A stretch of 42,800 bases of DNA, from positions 1 to 42,800 of IMG/VR virus record IMGVR_UViG_3300044294_000097; one strand, written 5' to 3'. This document shows, piece by piece, positions 8,269 to 14,568 of this stretch (the stretch's first letter is position 1; every line of letters starts with the position of its first letter). The notes under the pieces were generated by a model, which had not been told where the DNA came from, did no database searches, and worked only from the letters and a program-made list of their open reading frames with translations. This stretch comes from a virus. The translations under genes were made by a program, and so were the position numbers.

Positions 8269-9315
8269 TCAGCGCCGGCGGAACCGCATCACGCGGGTCT
8301 CGACGGTCTCTTCGAACAGCGCGGCCAGGCTCGGGTGCTGGCGGCGCAGTGCGTGGTGGTTGATGCGCACGGTGCGCTGCGTCTTGAAGGTGACCGACTC
8401 GCGGCCCTGCACGGTCAGGCGCAGCGCGTCGCCCATGTATTCGCCGATGGAGACCTTCAGCGCCTCGATCTGCTCCTCGGCGCTCGCGACCTTCTTCTGC
8501 AGCTGCTCGACCTGCCGGACCATGTCGGCCACCTCGGGCGTGGCCTCGTAGGTCTTGCCGTTGTCCTGGGGGAACAGCGCGCGGATGTCGCTGAACTTCA
8601 CCGGGTCGGGCTCCAGCTTGGTCTGGACGTGGTTCTCCCAGAAGTCCACCTCCTTCGCGCGCATCGCCTCGATCGTCTCGGGGTCGTTGCGCACCCAGAA
8701 GATGGCCACGTCGTGCAGGCCGATCAGCGCGGCGACGATGCACCACTGGCGGCCGGTGATGCCCAGTCCGTGCATGAACTGCGCGGCGTAGGCGATCGGC
8801 ACGTCGTCGCTGCCCTCGGCGCCCCACTTCCAGCGCCAGAAGCCCTGGCTGCTCTTGCAGTCGCCGTTGATGTGCTCGCCGTCGAACGTCACGTCGTCGC
8901 CGTTGATCTGCGTGACGCCGGTCAGCCGCAGCTCGAAGTCGATCTCGCAGCCCAGGAACGGGTGCTGCAGGTCGACGTAGCGCTCGTTGCGGGCCAGCAG
9001 CTCCACCTCGAGGCCCTGCTCGCGCAGCTTGGCCAGCAGCAGGCGCAGGATGTGCGGCTCCAGCTCGGTGCCGGCGCGGCGGATGCTCTCCAGGCGCGGG
9101 TTCGGTTTCTCGGGCGGCGCGGTGCCGGTCTTCTTCTGGAACAACTCCAGCGGCGTCATCCAGTCTGAAACTCCCAAGACGGCCGCAGCGTCTGAGCCGC
9201 CCAGCAGCTTGGTGCGGTCGGGCATCTTGGGCGGCTTCTGCAGCAGCAGCGCCTCTTCGGGCGTCAGGCTCTTGCGCACGCGCTTCACGGCCGGTTTCTT
9301 CATCGCCTGGCTCAT
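8269..9315 (-). CDS. YqaJ-type (lambda exonuclease-like) recombination nuclease
   Basis: 348-residue PD-(D/E)XK exonuclease expected to resect double-strand ends and hand the single strand to RecT. Visible elements are GGSDAAAVLGVS near residue 40, KTGTAPPEKPNP with RRAGTELEPHI, the acidic GCEIDFEL, and the catalytic-strand HINGDCKSSQGF carrying D.K. A coiled-coil stretch (VEQLQKKVASAEEQIEALKV) follows. The start ATG at 9315 overlaps the HNH gene's stop (ATGA); a second in-frame ATG lies at 9303. Pairing with recT gives a two-component recombination system. Confidence 0.9.
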   Translation of the reverse strand: MSQAMKKPAVKRVRKSLTPEEALLLQKPPKMPDRTKLLGGSDAAAVLGVSDWMTPLELFQKKTGTAPPEKPNPRLESIRRAGTELEPHILRLLLAKLREQGLEVELLARNERYVDLQHPFLGCEIDFELRLTGVTQINGDDVTFDGEHINGDCKSSQGFWRWKWGAEGSDDVPIAYAAQFMHGLGITGRQWCIVAALIGLHDVAIFWVRNDPETIEAMRAKEVDFWENHVQTKLEPDPVKFSDIRALFPQDNGKTYEATPEVADMVRQVEQLQKKVASAEEQIEALKVSIGEYMGDALRLTVQGRESVTFKTQRTVRINHHALRRQHPSLAALFEETVETRVMRFRRR

Positions 9316-9767
9316 GCGTGCACCCATGCCTTCCCGGCGCGAATGCGCTGGATCGTGGTGGCGTTGATGCCGTGCCGCTGCGACAGGACGCTCGTCGACT
9401 CGCTGGACATCCTGATCGCTCGCGCGGCGGCGGCCGTGAGCTTGGCGCGCGGGTTCAGCTCTCCGGCCAGCTTGGCCGCGCGCCCCTTCAGCACCTTGTC
9501 GGCCATGTTGTCGTTGTGCGTGCCGAGGAAGAGGTGCGACGGCTTCACGCAACGCGGGTTGTCGCAACGGTGCAGGACCGACAGGTCGTCGGGGATGGCG
9601 CCGCAGAACAAGCGCCAGGCGACGCGCGACGCTGTCTCGGTTTTGTCGCCGTCCCAGAAGGACGCGTAGCCGTTGGCATTGACGGCGCCGGTCCACGTCC
9701 AGCAGCCTTCCATGCTGATCTCGCACTTCTCGATGAAGCGCTCGGCGATGGGCTTGTAGCGCGTCAT
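9312..9767 (-). CDS. HNH endonuclease (HNH_3 type) with C-terminal HTH
   Basis: 151 residues. The HNH core reads VLHRCDNPRCVKPSHLFLGT followed by HNDNMADK, the usual HNH_3 pattern with a CDNPRC zinc-knuckle-like turn. The N-terminus has CWTWTGAVNANGYASF. The C-terminus (RAIRMSSESTSVLSQRHGIN followed by TTIQRIRAGKAW) is a helix-turn-helix typical of homing-type HNH proteins. It is wedged between the exonuclease and small genes with four-base overlaps, so it is well integrated in the operon. It may be a free-standing homing endonuclease or a domesticated nickase. Confidence 0.9.
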   Translation of the reverse strand: MTRYKPIAERFIEKCEISMEGCWTWTGAVNANGYASFWDGDKTETASRVAWRLFCGAIPDDLSVLHRCDNPRCVKPSHLFLGTHNDNMADKVLKGRAAKLAGELNPRAKLTAAAARAIRMSSESTSVLSQRHGINATTIQRIRAGKAWVHA

Positions 9768-9979
9768 CAGCTCAGCTCCAGCGCGCGGATCCGCGCCATC
9801 AGATGACGCTGCTGCATCAGGCTCTCGCGGGCAAAGATCGGCCCGGCGTGGCCGGTGGCGACGTAGCGGCGCAGCTCGTCGCGCACGCAGTCCAGGTGCC
9901 AGCGCAGCACGGCCAGGCGCACGCGGCGCACGATGCGGCCCAGCAGGCCGCGGCGGGTTGGAAGGGTGATCGCGGTCAC
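9767..9979 (-). CDS. Hypothetical small basic protein, 70 aa
   Basis: Starts at GTG 9979, overlapping the upstream stop (GTGA). The sequence VTAITLPTRRGLLGRIVRRV is followed by RLAVLRWHLDCVRDELRRYV. It is strongly basic and helical, with an amphipathic central segment. The stop overlaps the HNH start (ATGA). No family recognised; coding is supported by overlaps on both sides. Confidence 0.6.
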   Translation of the reverse strand: MTAITLPTRRGLLGRIVRRVRLAVLRWHLDCVRDELRRYVATGHAGPIFARESLMQQRHLMARIRALELS

Positions 9980-10263
9980 GTCGCGTTCCTCATGGCTGGG
10001 CCCTTGCCGTTGCGCAGGCGCAGGGTCTCGCCCTTGCGCAAGCGCTTGTTGCAGCTCGGGCAGGTGTAGGTAGATCCGCGCGAGCCGTCGCGGTGCTCGT
10101 AGTGCGCGGGGAAAGGCGCCTGGCTCCAGCCCTTGGCCAGGCCGAACAGCTGCGGCTCGCCGTCCTTGTCGGGCTTCGTCGCTTTGCTGCGGCGGCCGCA
10201 GCACACGCACACGGCCAGCACCAGACCGGCGGGCGTGTGGATGTGGTTGACCGGCGTGCTCAC
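9976..10263 (-). CDS. Small zinc-ribbon phage protein, 95 aa
   Basis: Contains two cysteine knuckles, VCVCCGRRSKA at about residues 17-27 and YTCPSCNKRL near residue 72, which probably coordinate one zinc ion. The GTG start at 10263 overlaps the upstream lipoprotein stop (GTGA), and a longer in-frame ORF would run backwards through that gene. The product is likely cytoplasmic. Role unknown; candidates are a nucleic-acid-binding or adaptor protein. Confidence 0.65.
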   Translation of the reverse strand: MSTPVNHIHTPAGLVLAVCVCCGRRSKATKPDKDGEPQLFGLAKGWSQAPFPAHYEHRDGSRGSTYTCPSCNKRLRKGETLRLRNGKGPAMRNAT

Positions 10264-10412
10264 TTGCAGGCCTCGGGCTTGGTTTGGCAATCCACACGCG
10301 GCGGCGGCGTGTCGGGCTCGCAGGGATTGCAGCCACCGCCACCGCACGCAGACAGCACGAGGCCGGCGCCGGCCACCAGCGCGATCAGAAGGGTGGTGAT
10401 CGTGCGCCTCAT
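10260..10412 (-). CDS. Small predicted lipoprotein, 50 aa
   Basis: The 50-residue product has a classical lipoprotein signal: MRRTITTLLIALVAGAGLVL followed by SACGGG, with lipobox LSAC and the lipidated Cys near residue 28. The mature part is only about 23 residues and rich in Cys and Pro (CNPCEPDTPPPRVDC). ATG at 10412 overlaps the preceding stop (ATGA). Such tiny lipoproteins are known as exclusion or lysis-related proteins in phages, but here the early-operon position gives no direct clue. Confidence 0.7.
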   Translation of the reverse strand: MRRTITTLLIALVAGAGLVLSACGGGGCNPCEPDTPPPRVDCQTKPEACK

Positions 10413-10588
10413 GGCAGGCTCCAAAGCAGCCACAGGGACCAGCAGACCATGCCGATCTCGATCAGGAGCGTCACCATCAGCTGCCGGGCGCTCGGCTGCG
10501 GTTTCCTCGGTGCGCCAGGCGTGGTGTTCACGGTGATCAACGCGGCCAGGGTGTTGATCACGGCGATGTAGATCAGCAATGCCTTCAT
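10409..10588 (-). CDS. Small membrane protein, 59 aa
   Basis: Translated directly from the sequence: it begins MKALLIYIAVINTLAALITV, has a short Pro/Arg/Lys loop (PGAPRKPQPSARQ), and ends with LMVTLLIEIGMVCWSLWLLW. This gives two transmembrane helices joined by a basic loop. ATG at 10588 overlaps the upstream stop and its own stop overlaps the lipoprotein start (both ATGA). With the lipoprotein it forms an inner-membrane/lipoprotein pair expressed early. No family recognised. Confidence 0.65.
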   Translation of the reverse strand: MKALLIYIAVINTLAALITVNTTPGAPRKPQPSARQLMVTLLIEIGMVCWSLWLLWSLP

Positions 10589-11133
10589 CGGGCGACCCCT
10601 GCCGTCTCGTCCATCGCGGCCACCGAGGTGGGCGACAGCACCACTGGCGCCACACCTGGCACGGCGTGCTCGTCGCCATACAGGCTGTCGCGCTCCGCGC
10701 GGTTGAACGCCTGCACGCGGGCCAGGTCTTGGCGGTGTGCCAGCTCCTGCACAGCCCGGCGCGCCATCACGTTGGCCTGGGCGATGGCAAGCGCCTGCAC
10801 GTCCTCGTCGGCGAGGTAGCGCCCGATCAGGCAGTCGCGTGCAGCGATCAGGATCTCGGCCGGCTGCCGCTGGTCGAACAGCAGCACCAGCAACGTGGCG
10901 GTGCTGAGCGACTGCAGCATGCCGACGTCGGCCGCATCCAGCGGGCCGAACAGACCCGGCTTGATCCGCAGGGTGGCCATGTGCAGCCAGTGGCCCAGGC
11001 CTTGCGCATCAGCCAGCGACGCGCGGATGGCCTTCGGCATGGCCTCGGCCACCTGCTGGTGGAAGAAGTGCTGCAGGCAGGCCGCCGCCTGATCCTGCGC
11101 GGCCTGTCCGGCCCGTTCGTATTGCTCGCCCAT
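10585..11133 (-). CDS. First gene of the leftward early operon, hypothetical, 182 aa
   Basis: Starts MGEQYERAGQAAQDQAAACL at 11133 with GGAGG placed seven bases upstream; an ORF extension to 11229 would read through the promoter and operators and is rejected. The protein is helical and cytosolic, with AMPKAIRASLADAQGLGHWL and STATLLVLLFDQRQPAEILI stretches, and no recognised family. It is the promoter-proximal gene under the operator-bearing promoter at 11164-11193, so it should be made immediately on induction. Host takeover is a possible role by position only. Confidence 0.75.
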   Translation of the reverse strand: MGEQYERAGQAAQDQAAACLQHFFHQQVAEAMPKAIRASLADAQGLGHWLHMATLRIKPGLFGPLDAADVGMLQSLSTATLLVLLFDQRQPAEILIAARDCLIGRYLADEDVQALAIAQANVMARRAVQELAHRQDLARVQAFNRAERDSLYGDEHAVPGVAPVVLSPTSVAAMDETAGVAR

Positions 11134-11163
11134 CGCTGCCTCCGTGTTGGTGCGATGGGAGTG

Positions 11164-11204
11164 ATTAAAGCATGCTTGTTTTTCGTGAGTCAAGCATGCT
11201 TTAA
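11164..11204 (-). promoter_or_regulatory. Leftward early promoter (PL-like) with two repressor operators
   Basis: On the minus strand TTGACT (11193-11188) and TTTAAT (11169-11164) form a -35/-10 pair with an 18-base spacer. Two copies of a 14-base site lie in opposite orientation: TTAAAGCATGCTTG (11165-11178) and CAAGCATGCTTTAA (11191-11204). Each is centred on the palindrome AAGCATGCTT, with centres 24 bp apart. One overlaps the -10 and the other the -35, so bound repressor would block polymerase. The first downstream gene starts about 24 bases after the predicted transcript start. Confidence 0.8.
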
Positions 11205-11212
11205 ATGGTTGG

Positions 11213-11239
11213 CAAGAAAAAGCCCGCACGCCGCGGGCT
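11213..11239 (-). terminator. Intrinsic terminator of the repressor operon
   Basis: Read leftward, AGCCCGC (11239-11233), a five-base loop and GCGGGCT (11227-11221) are followed by a T-rich run at 11220-11213. This is a canonical rho-independent terminator just after the SHOCT gene. It would stop repressor-operon transcripts before they enter the early promoter region. Confidence 0.85.
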
Positions 11240-11253
11240 TGGAGTGCGTCGCG

Positions 11254-11661
11254 TCAGGGGCGTCGAAGAAGCGCCGCTTTCTGCGCGTCAAACTCGTCCT
11301 GCGTCAGCAGTCCCTTTGTGAGTAGATCTCCCAACTTCTGGATCTCATCGGCCACGCTCTGAGGTGTGCCACGCGGTGCAGCGATGGCTTGGATGCTGGC
11401 TACATGCGCTTGGTGTTCAGCGCGCCTTTCCAGTTCGCGGCGCTCTTCAAGGCGCAGCTTTTCGGCTGCGTCGGCTTCTTGTCGGAGCTGGGCCAGACGT
11501 TCTGCCTCAAGATCCTTGAAAAGGTACAGGATGATCGCTCCGAGGAAGGGTGACAGCAGGAAAGAGAGCACCAAGAAGCCGACGGCGCTCCGTCCGCGTC
11601 GATCTGCGAGCACCGCAACTGCGACGCAGCACACGATCCAAAAAATCATGAACCCTGCCAT
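11254..11661 (-). CDS. SHOCT-domain membrane protein in the repressor operon
   Basis: 135 residues. Two hydrophobic helices (MIFWIVCCVAVAVLA near residues 5-19 and AVGFLVLSFLLSPFLGAIIL near 26-45) are followed by a charged coiled coil (about residues 50-85). The C-terminal SHOCT motif reads ADEIQKLGDLLTKGLLTQDE ending in F.AQKAALL. The gene starts 12 bases after the repressor stop, with AAAGGG as ribosome binding site, and precedes a terminator. It is therefore probably expressed in the lysogen. Function is unknown; exclusion of other phages or an envelope effect is a reasonable inference from location. Confidence 0.8.
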   Translation of the reverse strand: MAGFMIFWIVCCVAVAVLADRRGRSAVGFLVLSFLLSPFLGAIILYLFKDLEAERLAQLRQEADAAEKLRLEERRELERRAEHQAHVASIQAIAAPRGTPQSVADEIQKLGDLLTKGLLTQDEFDAQKAALLRRP

Positions 11662-11673
11662 GCATGGACCCTT

Positions 11674-12297
11674 TCAAAACCCCGTGAAATCGCTGCTGCG
11701 CCGCGTGGCGCGGGCAATGATCTTGTCGGCTGGGAACTCGGGAAACGCCGTCTTGTCGGTGCTGGCGCCCCAGAGCGTGCCATCAGGCAGCAGCACGAGG
11801 CGTCGAATCCACCGAGTCCCGTCTGGCCGCTCCAGGATTACCACGCTCTTGGCCGGCGCGCTGCTGCACGCTTCAAAGGTCACGTAATCGCCGGCCTTCA
11901 GGTGCGGCTCCAGCGCGCCATCCGGCACGACGACGGTCAAACTCCCCGGCCACTTCTCCATCTGCTCCTTGTGCATCACAGCCTCCCAGCTTGTTGGAGG
12001 CTCAATGTTCGGGGCAACCTGGCTCACGTGTTGAGCCACCAGCCTGGCTGCCCCCATCTGTGGGGGTTGACCATCCTTTTGCCAGCCAGCGGCACCGATG
12101 CCGGAGGCTAGCCAGGTGGGGTCGCAGCCAAAGTATTCGGCAGCGGCAGCGTTGTTCGCTGCGGTCGCTGACTTGGTCTCGCCGATGACGATAGCGCGCA
12201 CAGCCTGTGGCGATACGCCCATGGCTTTGGCGACGCCTGTCCTTGACTTTCCGGGCCGCGCCAAGCCCTCGTTGAAACGGTCTGCGTAGGTTGTCAC
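11674..12297 (-). CDS. Phage repressor, XRE-type HTH plus S24-like domain lacking catalytic residues
   Basis: Predicted CI-like repressor, 207 residues from GTG 12297. The HTH is at about residues 15-45 (GKSRTGVAKAMGVSPQAVRA). The C-terminal domain (about 105-207) has the LexA/S24 layout: VPDGALEPHLKAGDYVTFE then WIRRL. Where active members have D-S-M-x-P, this has G-A-L-E-P (Ala128), and the usual VKRL Lys is Arg165, so self-cleavage is not expected. The start is uncertain. GTG 12297 fits the usual family N-terminus but GGAG abuts it; in-frame ATGs at 12330 and 12354 lie inside the operators and have no ribosome binding site. Confidence 0.85.
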   Translation of the reverse strand: MTTYADRFNEGLARPGKSRTGVAKAMGVSPQAVRAIVIGETKSATAANNAAAAEYFGCDPTWLASGIGAAGWQKDGQPPQMGAARLVAQHVSQVAPNIEPPTSWEAVMHKEQMEKWPGSLTVVVPDGALEPHLKAGDYVTFEACSSAPAKSVVILERPDGTRWIRRLVLLPDGTLWGASTDKTAFPEFPADKIIARATRRSSDFTGF

Positions 12298-12323
12298 CTC
12301 CGAAAGTATGGTTGCGCCGACCT

Positions 12324-12362
12324 CAAGCATGCTTGCGAGCGCAAAGTAAAGCATGATTTAAT
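12324..12362 (+). promoter_or_regulatory. Rightward early promoter (PR-like) with two repressor operators
   Basis: TTGCGA (12333-12338) and TTTAAT (12357-12362) are separated by 18 bases. The palindrome AAGCATGCTT at 12325-12334 overlaps the -35 and its variant AAGCATGATT at 12349-12358 overlaps the -10. Their centres are 24 bp apart, exactly as in the leftward promoter. The predicted start of transcription is about 12369, essentially at the ATG of the cro-like gene (12368). The same region must also hold the repressor promoter on the other strand, but I see no clear -35/-10 pair for it. Confidence 0.75.
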
Positions 12363-12367
12363 GAGGC

Positions 12368-12568
12368 ATGGAAAAGACCGAAGCCATTCGCCTCCTGGGA
12401 GGCACCGTCGCTGCCGTGGCTGAGGCCATCGGCATTTCTCCGCAAGCCGTGTCGCTGTGGCCTGACGTGCTGCCGCCGCGCATCGCGGACCGCGTGCAGG
12501 CCGCGCTCTATCGCAAGAGCCAGCAGGCCGCCCCTGCCCTCGCCGCCGAGCAGGTGGCTCATGGCTGA
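12368..12568 (+). CDS. Cro/YdaS-like DNA-binding protein
   Basis: 66 residues: MEKTEAIRLLGGTVAAVAEA followed by IGISPQAVSLWPDVLPPRIA. This is the YdaS/Cro-type helix-turn-helix, with a C-terminal alanine-rich tail. It is the first gene transcribed rightward from the divergent control region, opposite the repressor, so it probably binds the same operators and turns down repressor synthesis. The start follows the promoter so closely that the mRNA may be leaderless. The only SD-like sequence is a weak AGG one base upstream. Confidence 0.85.
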   Translation: MEKTEAIRLLGGTVAAVAEAIGISPQAVSLWPDVLPPRIADRVQAALYRKSQQAAPALAAEQVAHG

Positions 12569-12630
12569 GCCGGTCAGGATTTGCATCGGGCCCGGTGTCA
12601 ACCGTGCCGAGTGCTTGGCTGCTCTCAAAC

Positions 12631-12927
12631 TCAGGCAGCCGGCAGGAACCCGGCTACTCGCGTGGGTTCGCCGTCGAATTCTCGGATGGCTGCCACGTCG
12701 GCGGCGCGCAACCACCACGTGTGAGCTGGACCTGGACCTTCTCCAGGCTGGCGGAGCGGAATACGACGCAGACGAAGCAGCCCGCCGTCGGTCGATTCGA
12801 CGCTGGAGCAGGTGAGCACCTTGAGCTCGTTCAGCGTGCCATCGGTCATGTCGGTCAGCGCCTGCTCGGCTGCCGAACCTTGCACCAATGCGACGACGAA
12901 CCTGCGCAGTTCGGATTTCGGTTCCAT
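12631..12927 (-). CDS. Hypothetical minus-strand protein between cro and the replication genes, 98 aa
   Basis: Starts MEPKSELRRFVVALVQGSAA at 12927 with GAAGGGAA upstream. It contains ALTDMTDGTLNELKVLTCSS and ends with HTWWLRAADVAAIREFDGEP and a short hydrophobic tail. Codon choice and phrasing look like a real protein. It runs against the rightward early operon, in the spot where lambdoid phages carry cII, so it could be a lysogenically expressed extra gene. An upstream in-frame extension to 13110 is low-complexity and not used. The opposing ORF from 12561 is less credible. Confidence 0.6.
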   Translation of the reverse strand: MEPKSELRRFVVALVQGSAAEQALTDMTDGTLNELKVLTCSSVESTDGGLLRLRRIPLRQPGEGPGPAHTWWLRAADVAAIREFDGEPTRVAGFLPAA

Positions 12928-13443
12928 GGGCGTTCCCTTCGGTGAGCTGGTTGGGGTGAGAGCCGCCAGCGTAGCCGGGGCGGAGCGCCCGCCCTTTGTC
13001 TCCGACACCCATCGGCGCCGGCCTACCCGGTTGCCCGTCGACCTCCCTGAGCGGGCGGGTGTCTTTGCCCGGGGCTTCGGCCCTGGGCTCCTTTCTTCGA
13101 ACCACCCCATGGCAGATGGGGCCGGCCAGCCATCCGCGGCGCACTACCGCACACACAAGGACGCTGGACCAACCGGACGCATTCCAGGGCCAGCCAGCGG
13201 TCCCCTGACGAATCTGCCTAACCGCGACCAAACCCACGAAGCGGGGATCAACCGTGCTTTGAGCACGGGCGTGAAGGCATGCAGCCGGCACCTGTGCGAG
13301 GTGTTGCCGGACGAGGCGCCGGAAGGCGATGTTGCTCGCACCACGCTCCCCCGCACCGAGCGACTGCCCCGCCAGACGGCACAGCGGGGAGGAAGGGCGA
13401 CCACAGGAGGGGGCCGGTCGTTGACCCCTCGGGCTGGCCGGGC

Positions 13444-13551
13444 TCATTGCTCGCGCCGCAGCACCAGTGCCCACCGCGCCAGCTCGAAGGCCGCCTCGCG
13501 CTCGCAGCGTTGCCACAGCGCCAGCACGGCGGCCCGGGTCGTCTCTTCCAC
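13444..13551 (-). CDS. Possible 35-residue protein
   Basis: Minus-strand frame from GTG 13551 reads VEETTRAAVLALWQRCEREA followed by AFELARWALVLRREQ and a TGA. It gives an amphipathic helix pattern quite unlike the Arg/Pro/Gly noise of neighbouring frames. AAAGG lies eight bases before the GTG. An in-frame stop just upstream prevents a longer gene. It may be a genuine micro-protein or the end of a decayed gene. Identity unknown. Confidence 0.35.
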   Translation of the reverse strand: MEETTRAAVLALWQRCEREAAFELARWALVLRREQ

Positions 13552-13575
13552 AGCTCATGCCTTTCTCGCGCCCTG

Positions 13576-13651
13576 GTGGGTGCGCCCCTCCACGAGGCCC
13601 CGGTCGGGCCGACTCCCCCTGTGCGGGGCGGACTGGAACGGGCGCACCCAC
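13576..13651. repeat. Perfect 12-bp inverted repeat upstream of the replication operon
   Basis: GTGGGTGCGCCC at 13576-13587 and GGGCGCACCCAC at 13640-13651 are perfect complements. The 52-base spacer is itself GC-rich and partly foldable. A direct repeat CCACGAGGCC also occurs at 13590-13599 and 13649-13658. It lies about 50 bases before the next gene start, so it could form an RNA hairpin controlling the downstream operon or be a protein-binding site. Confidence 0.6.
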
Positions 13652-13699
13652 GAGGCCGCCGTGCCTCGGTTTCCTTCAACTGCGATGGGAGTCGCTTCC

Positions 13700-14119
13700 A
13701 TGGATCGAAGTTTTCAGCCAGGGGACTGGCAACCACAAGCAACCGCTGGCAAGGGGACGCAAGTCCCCATGCCGTTCCTGGGTGCGGTGCCGGGCGCGCA
13801 GCTGTTGCCGGCCGCCGTCATCTCGTCGGCCACCTTCAACGGTTGCCTGATCGAGGCGGCCCGCCACTCCGGCCTGGAGGATCAGGAGATCGCCGACGCG
13901 ATCCACATCTGCCACGGCTACATGAGCCGCTTCATGCGCGGGGTCGCTCAGCAGTGGGCGAAGCGGATGGTGGCATTCATGCGCGTGACGCACTCCCTGG
14001 CGCCGCTGCAGTGGATGGCGCGCGAGATGGGCTGCGAGTTGGTCGTGCGCGATGCGCAGGCTGCGCGCATCGCTGAGCTGCAGGCGGAGTTGCAGCAGCT
14101 GCAGCGGGGGGCGGCATGA
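13700..14119 (+). CDS. Helix-turn-helix-type early phage protein, 139 aa
   Basis: Begins MDRSFQPGDWQPQ with GGGAG eight bases upstream; the frame is open much further back but only as low-complexity. The centre (NGCLIEAARHSGLEDQEIAD, then AIHICHGYMSRFMRGVAQQW) resembles an XRE-like helix-turn-helix. It is followed by a helix (MVAFMRVTHSLAPLQWMARE) and a C-terminal coiled coil (IAELQAELQQLQ). It is the first plus-strand gene of the replication operon and may be a CII-like or nucleoid-type DNA-binding protein; that role is inferred. Confidence 0.75.
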   Translation: MDRSFQPGDWQPQATAGKGTQVPMPFLGAVPGAQLLPAAVISSATFNGCLIEAARHSGLEDQEIADAIHICHGYMSRFMRGVAQQWAKRMVAFMRVTHSLAPLQWMAREMGCELVVRDAQAARIAELQAELQQLQRGAA

Positions 14120-14568
14120 GCTCGACCACCCTGCACAAGCTGGCCGACAACAACGTGCGGGCTGACACCGTCCTGGCCAAGGCGCTGAAGTTCTTCGACG
14201 ACAACCCCGACGAGATCCTGACTCGCGAGGACATCTGCGTGAAGTGGGACTGCTGCCCGCGCACGGCCAAGAGCGTGGCCAGGGCGCTGATTCGCGAGGG
14301 TGTGCCCCGCGCGCAGCTGCCGCGCCCGCCCAGGCCGTCACGCGCCCGCAAGCGCCCCGACACGTTCCCCGAAAGCCTGACGCCGTCCGAGGTGCGCGCG
14401 ATCTACGCGATCCACCGGTACGGCACGGTGGATGCCGCCGCGGCCGCGCTGGAGGTCAGCTCCAACACCATCGCATCGCAGCTGCGTGACGCGCGCCGCA
14501 AGGCGGGCGTGCACAAGACGGCCCTGCTGGTCGATCTGTTCCTGGCGACCGAGGGGGACCAGGACTGA
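14116..14568 (+). CDS. DNA-binding protein with two helix-turn-helix regions, 150 aa
   Basis: The N-terminal half (LTREDICVKWDCCPRTAKSV followed by ARALIREG) reads like a winged helix. The C-terminal half (LTPSEVRAIYAIHRYGTVDA, then AAAALEVSSNTIASQLRDAR) matches a LuxR/GerE-type helix-turn-helix, and the two are joined by a Pro/Arg-rich linker. ATG overlaps the previous stop (ATGA). Its position just ahead of the replication genes suggests an early transcription factor. Family assignment is by pattern only. Confidence 0.75.
   Translation: MSSTTLHKLADNNVRADTVLAKALKFFDDNPDEILTREDICVKWDCCPRTAKSVARALIREGVPRAQLPRPPRPSRARKRPDTFPESLTPSEVRAIYAIHRYGTVDAAAAALEVSSNTIASQLRDARRKAGVHKTALLVDLFLATEGDQD

Larger units (their letters stand above)
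12928..13699. other. Long stretch with little convincing coding
   Basis: About 770 bases between the 98-residue minus gene and the first plus-strand gene of the replication operon. Long open frames here are GC-driven and low-complexity; none has a recognisable domain. It holds a possible 35-codon minus-strand ORF (13444-13551), a 12-bp inverted repeat with 52-base spacing (13576-13651) and a small hairpin (GTGCT TTG AGCAC, 13254-13266). No tRNA-like fold was seen. It may carry untranslated early RNA, antitermination sites or a decayed gene. Confidence 0.5.

Noticed and set aside
12561-12815. Plus-strand 84-codon frame overlapping the end of the cro-like gene, in a cII-like position
   Set aside because: Most of it lies opposite the better-looking 98-residue minus gene, and its sequence is an Arg-rich string without a recognisable helix-turn-helix. 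It cannot be excluded but is less likely.
13085-13110. TTCGAA-containing stretch resembling a tRNA T-loop on the minus strand
   Set aside because: No matching T-stem, acceptor stem or anticodon arm can be drawn around it.
12812-13699. Long open plus-strand extension upstream of the gene at 13700
   Set aside because: Low-complexity Ser/Arg/Pro translation without domain features, crossing an inverted repeat. The ribosome binding site and the family-like N-terminus favour the start at 13700.
13555-13701. Minus-strand 48-codon frame starting at ATG 13701
   Set aside because: Translation is Gly/Arg/Pro-rich with no structure-like pattern and no convincing ribosome binding site.
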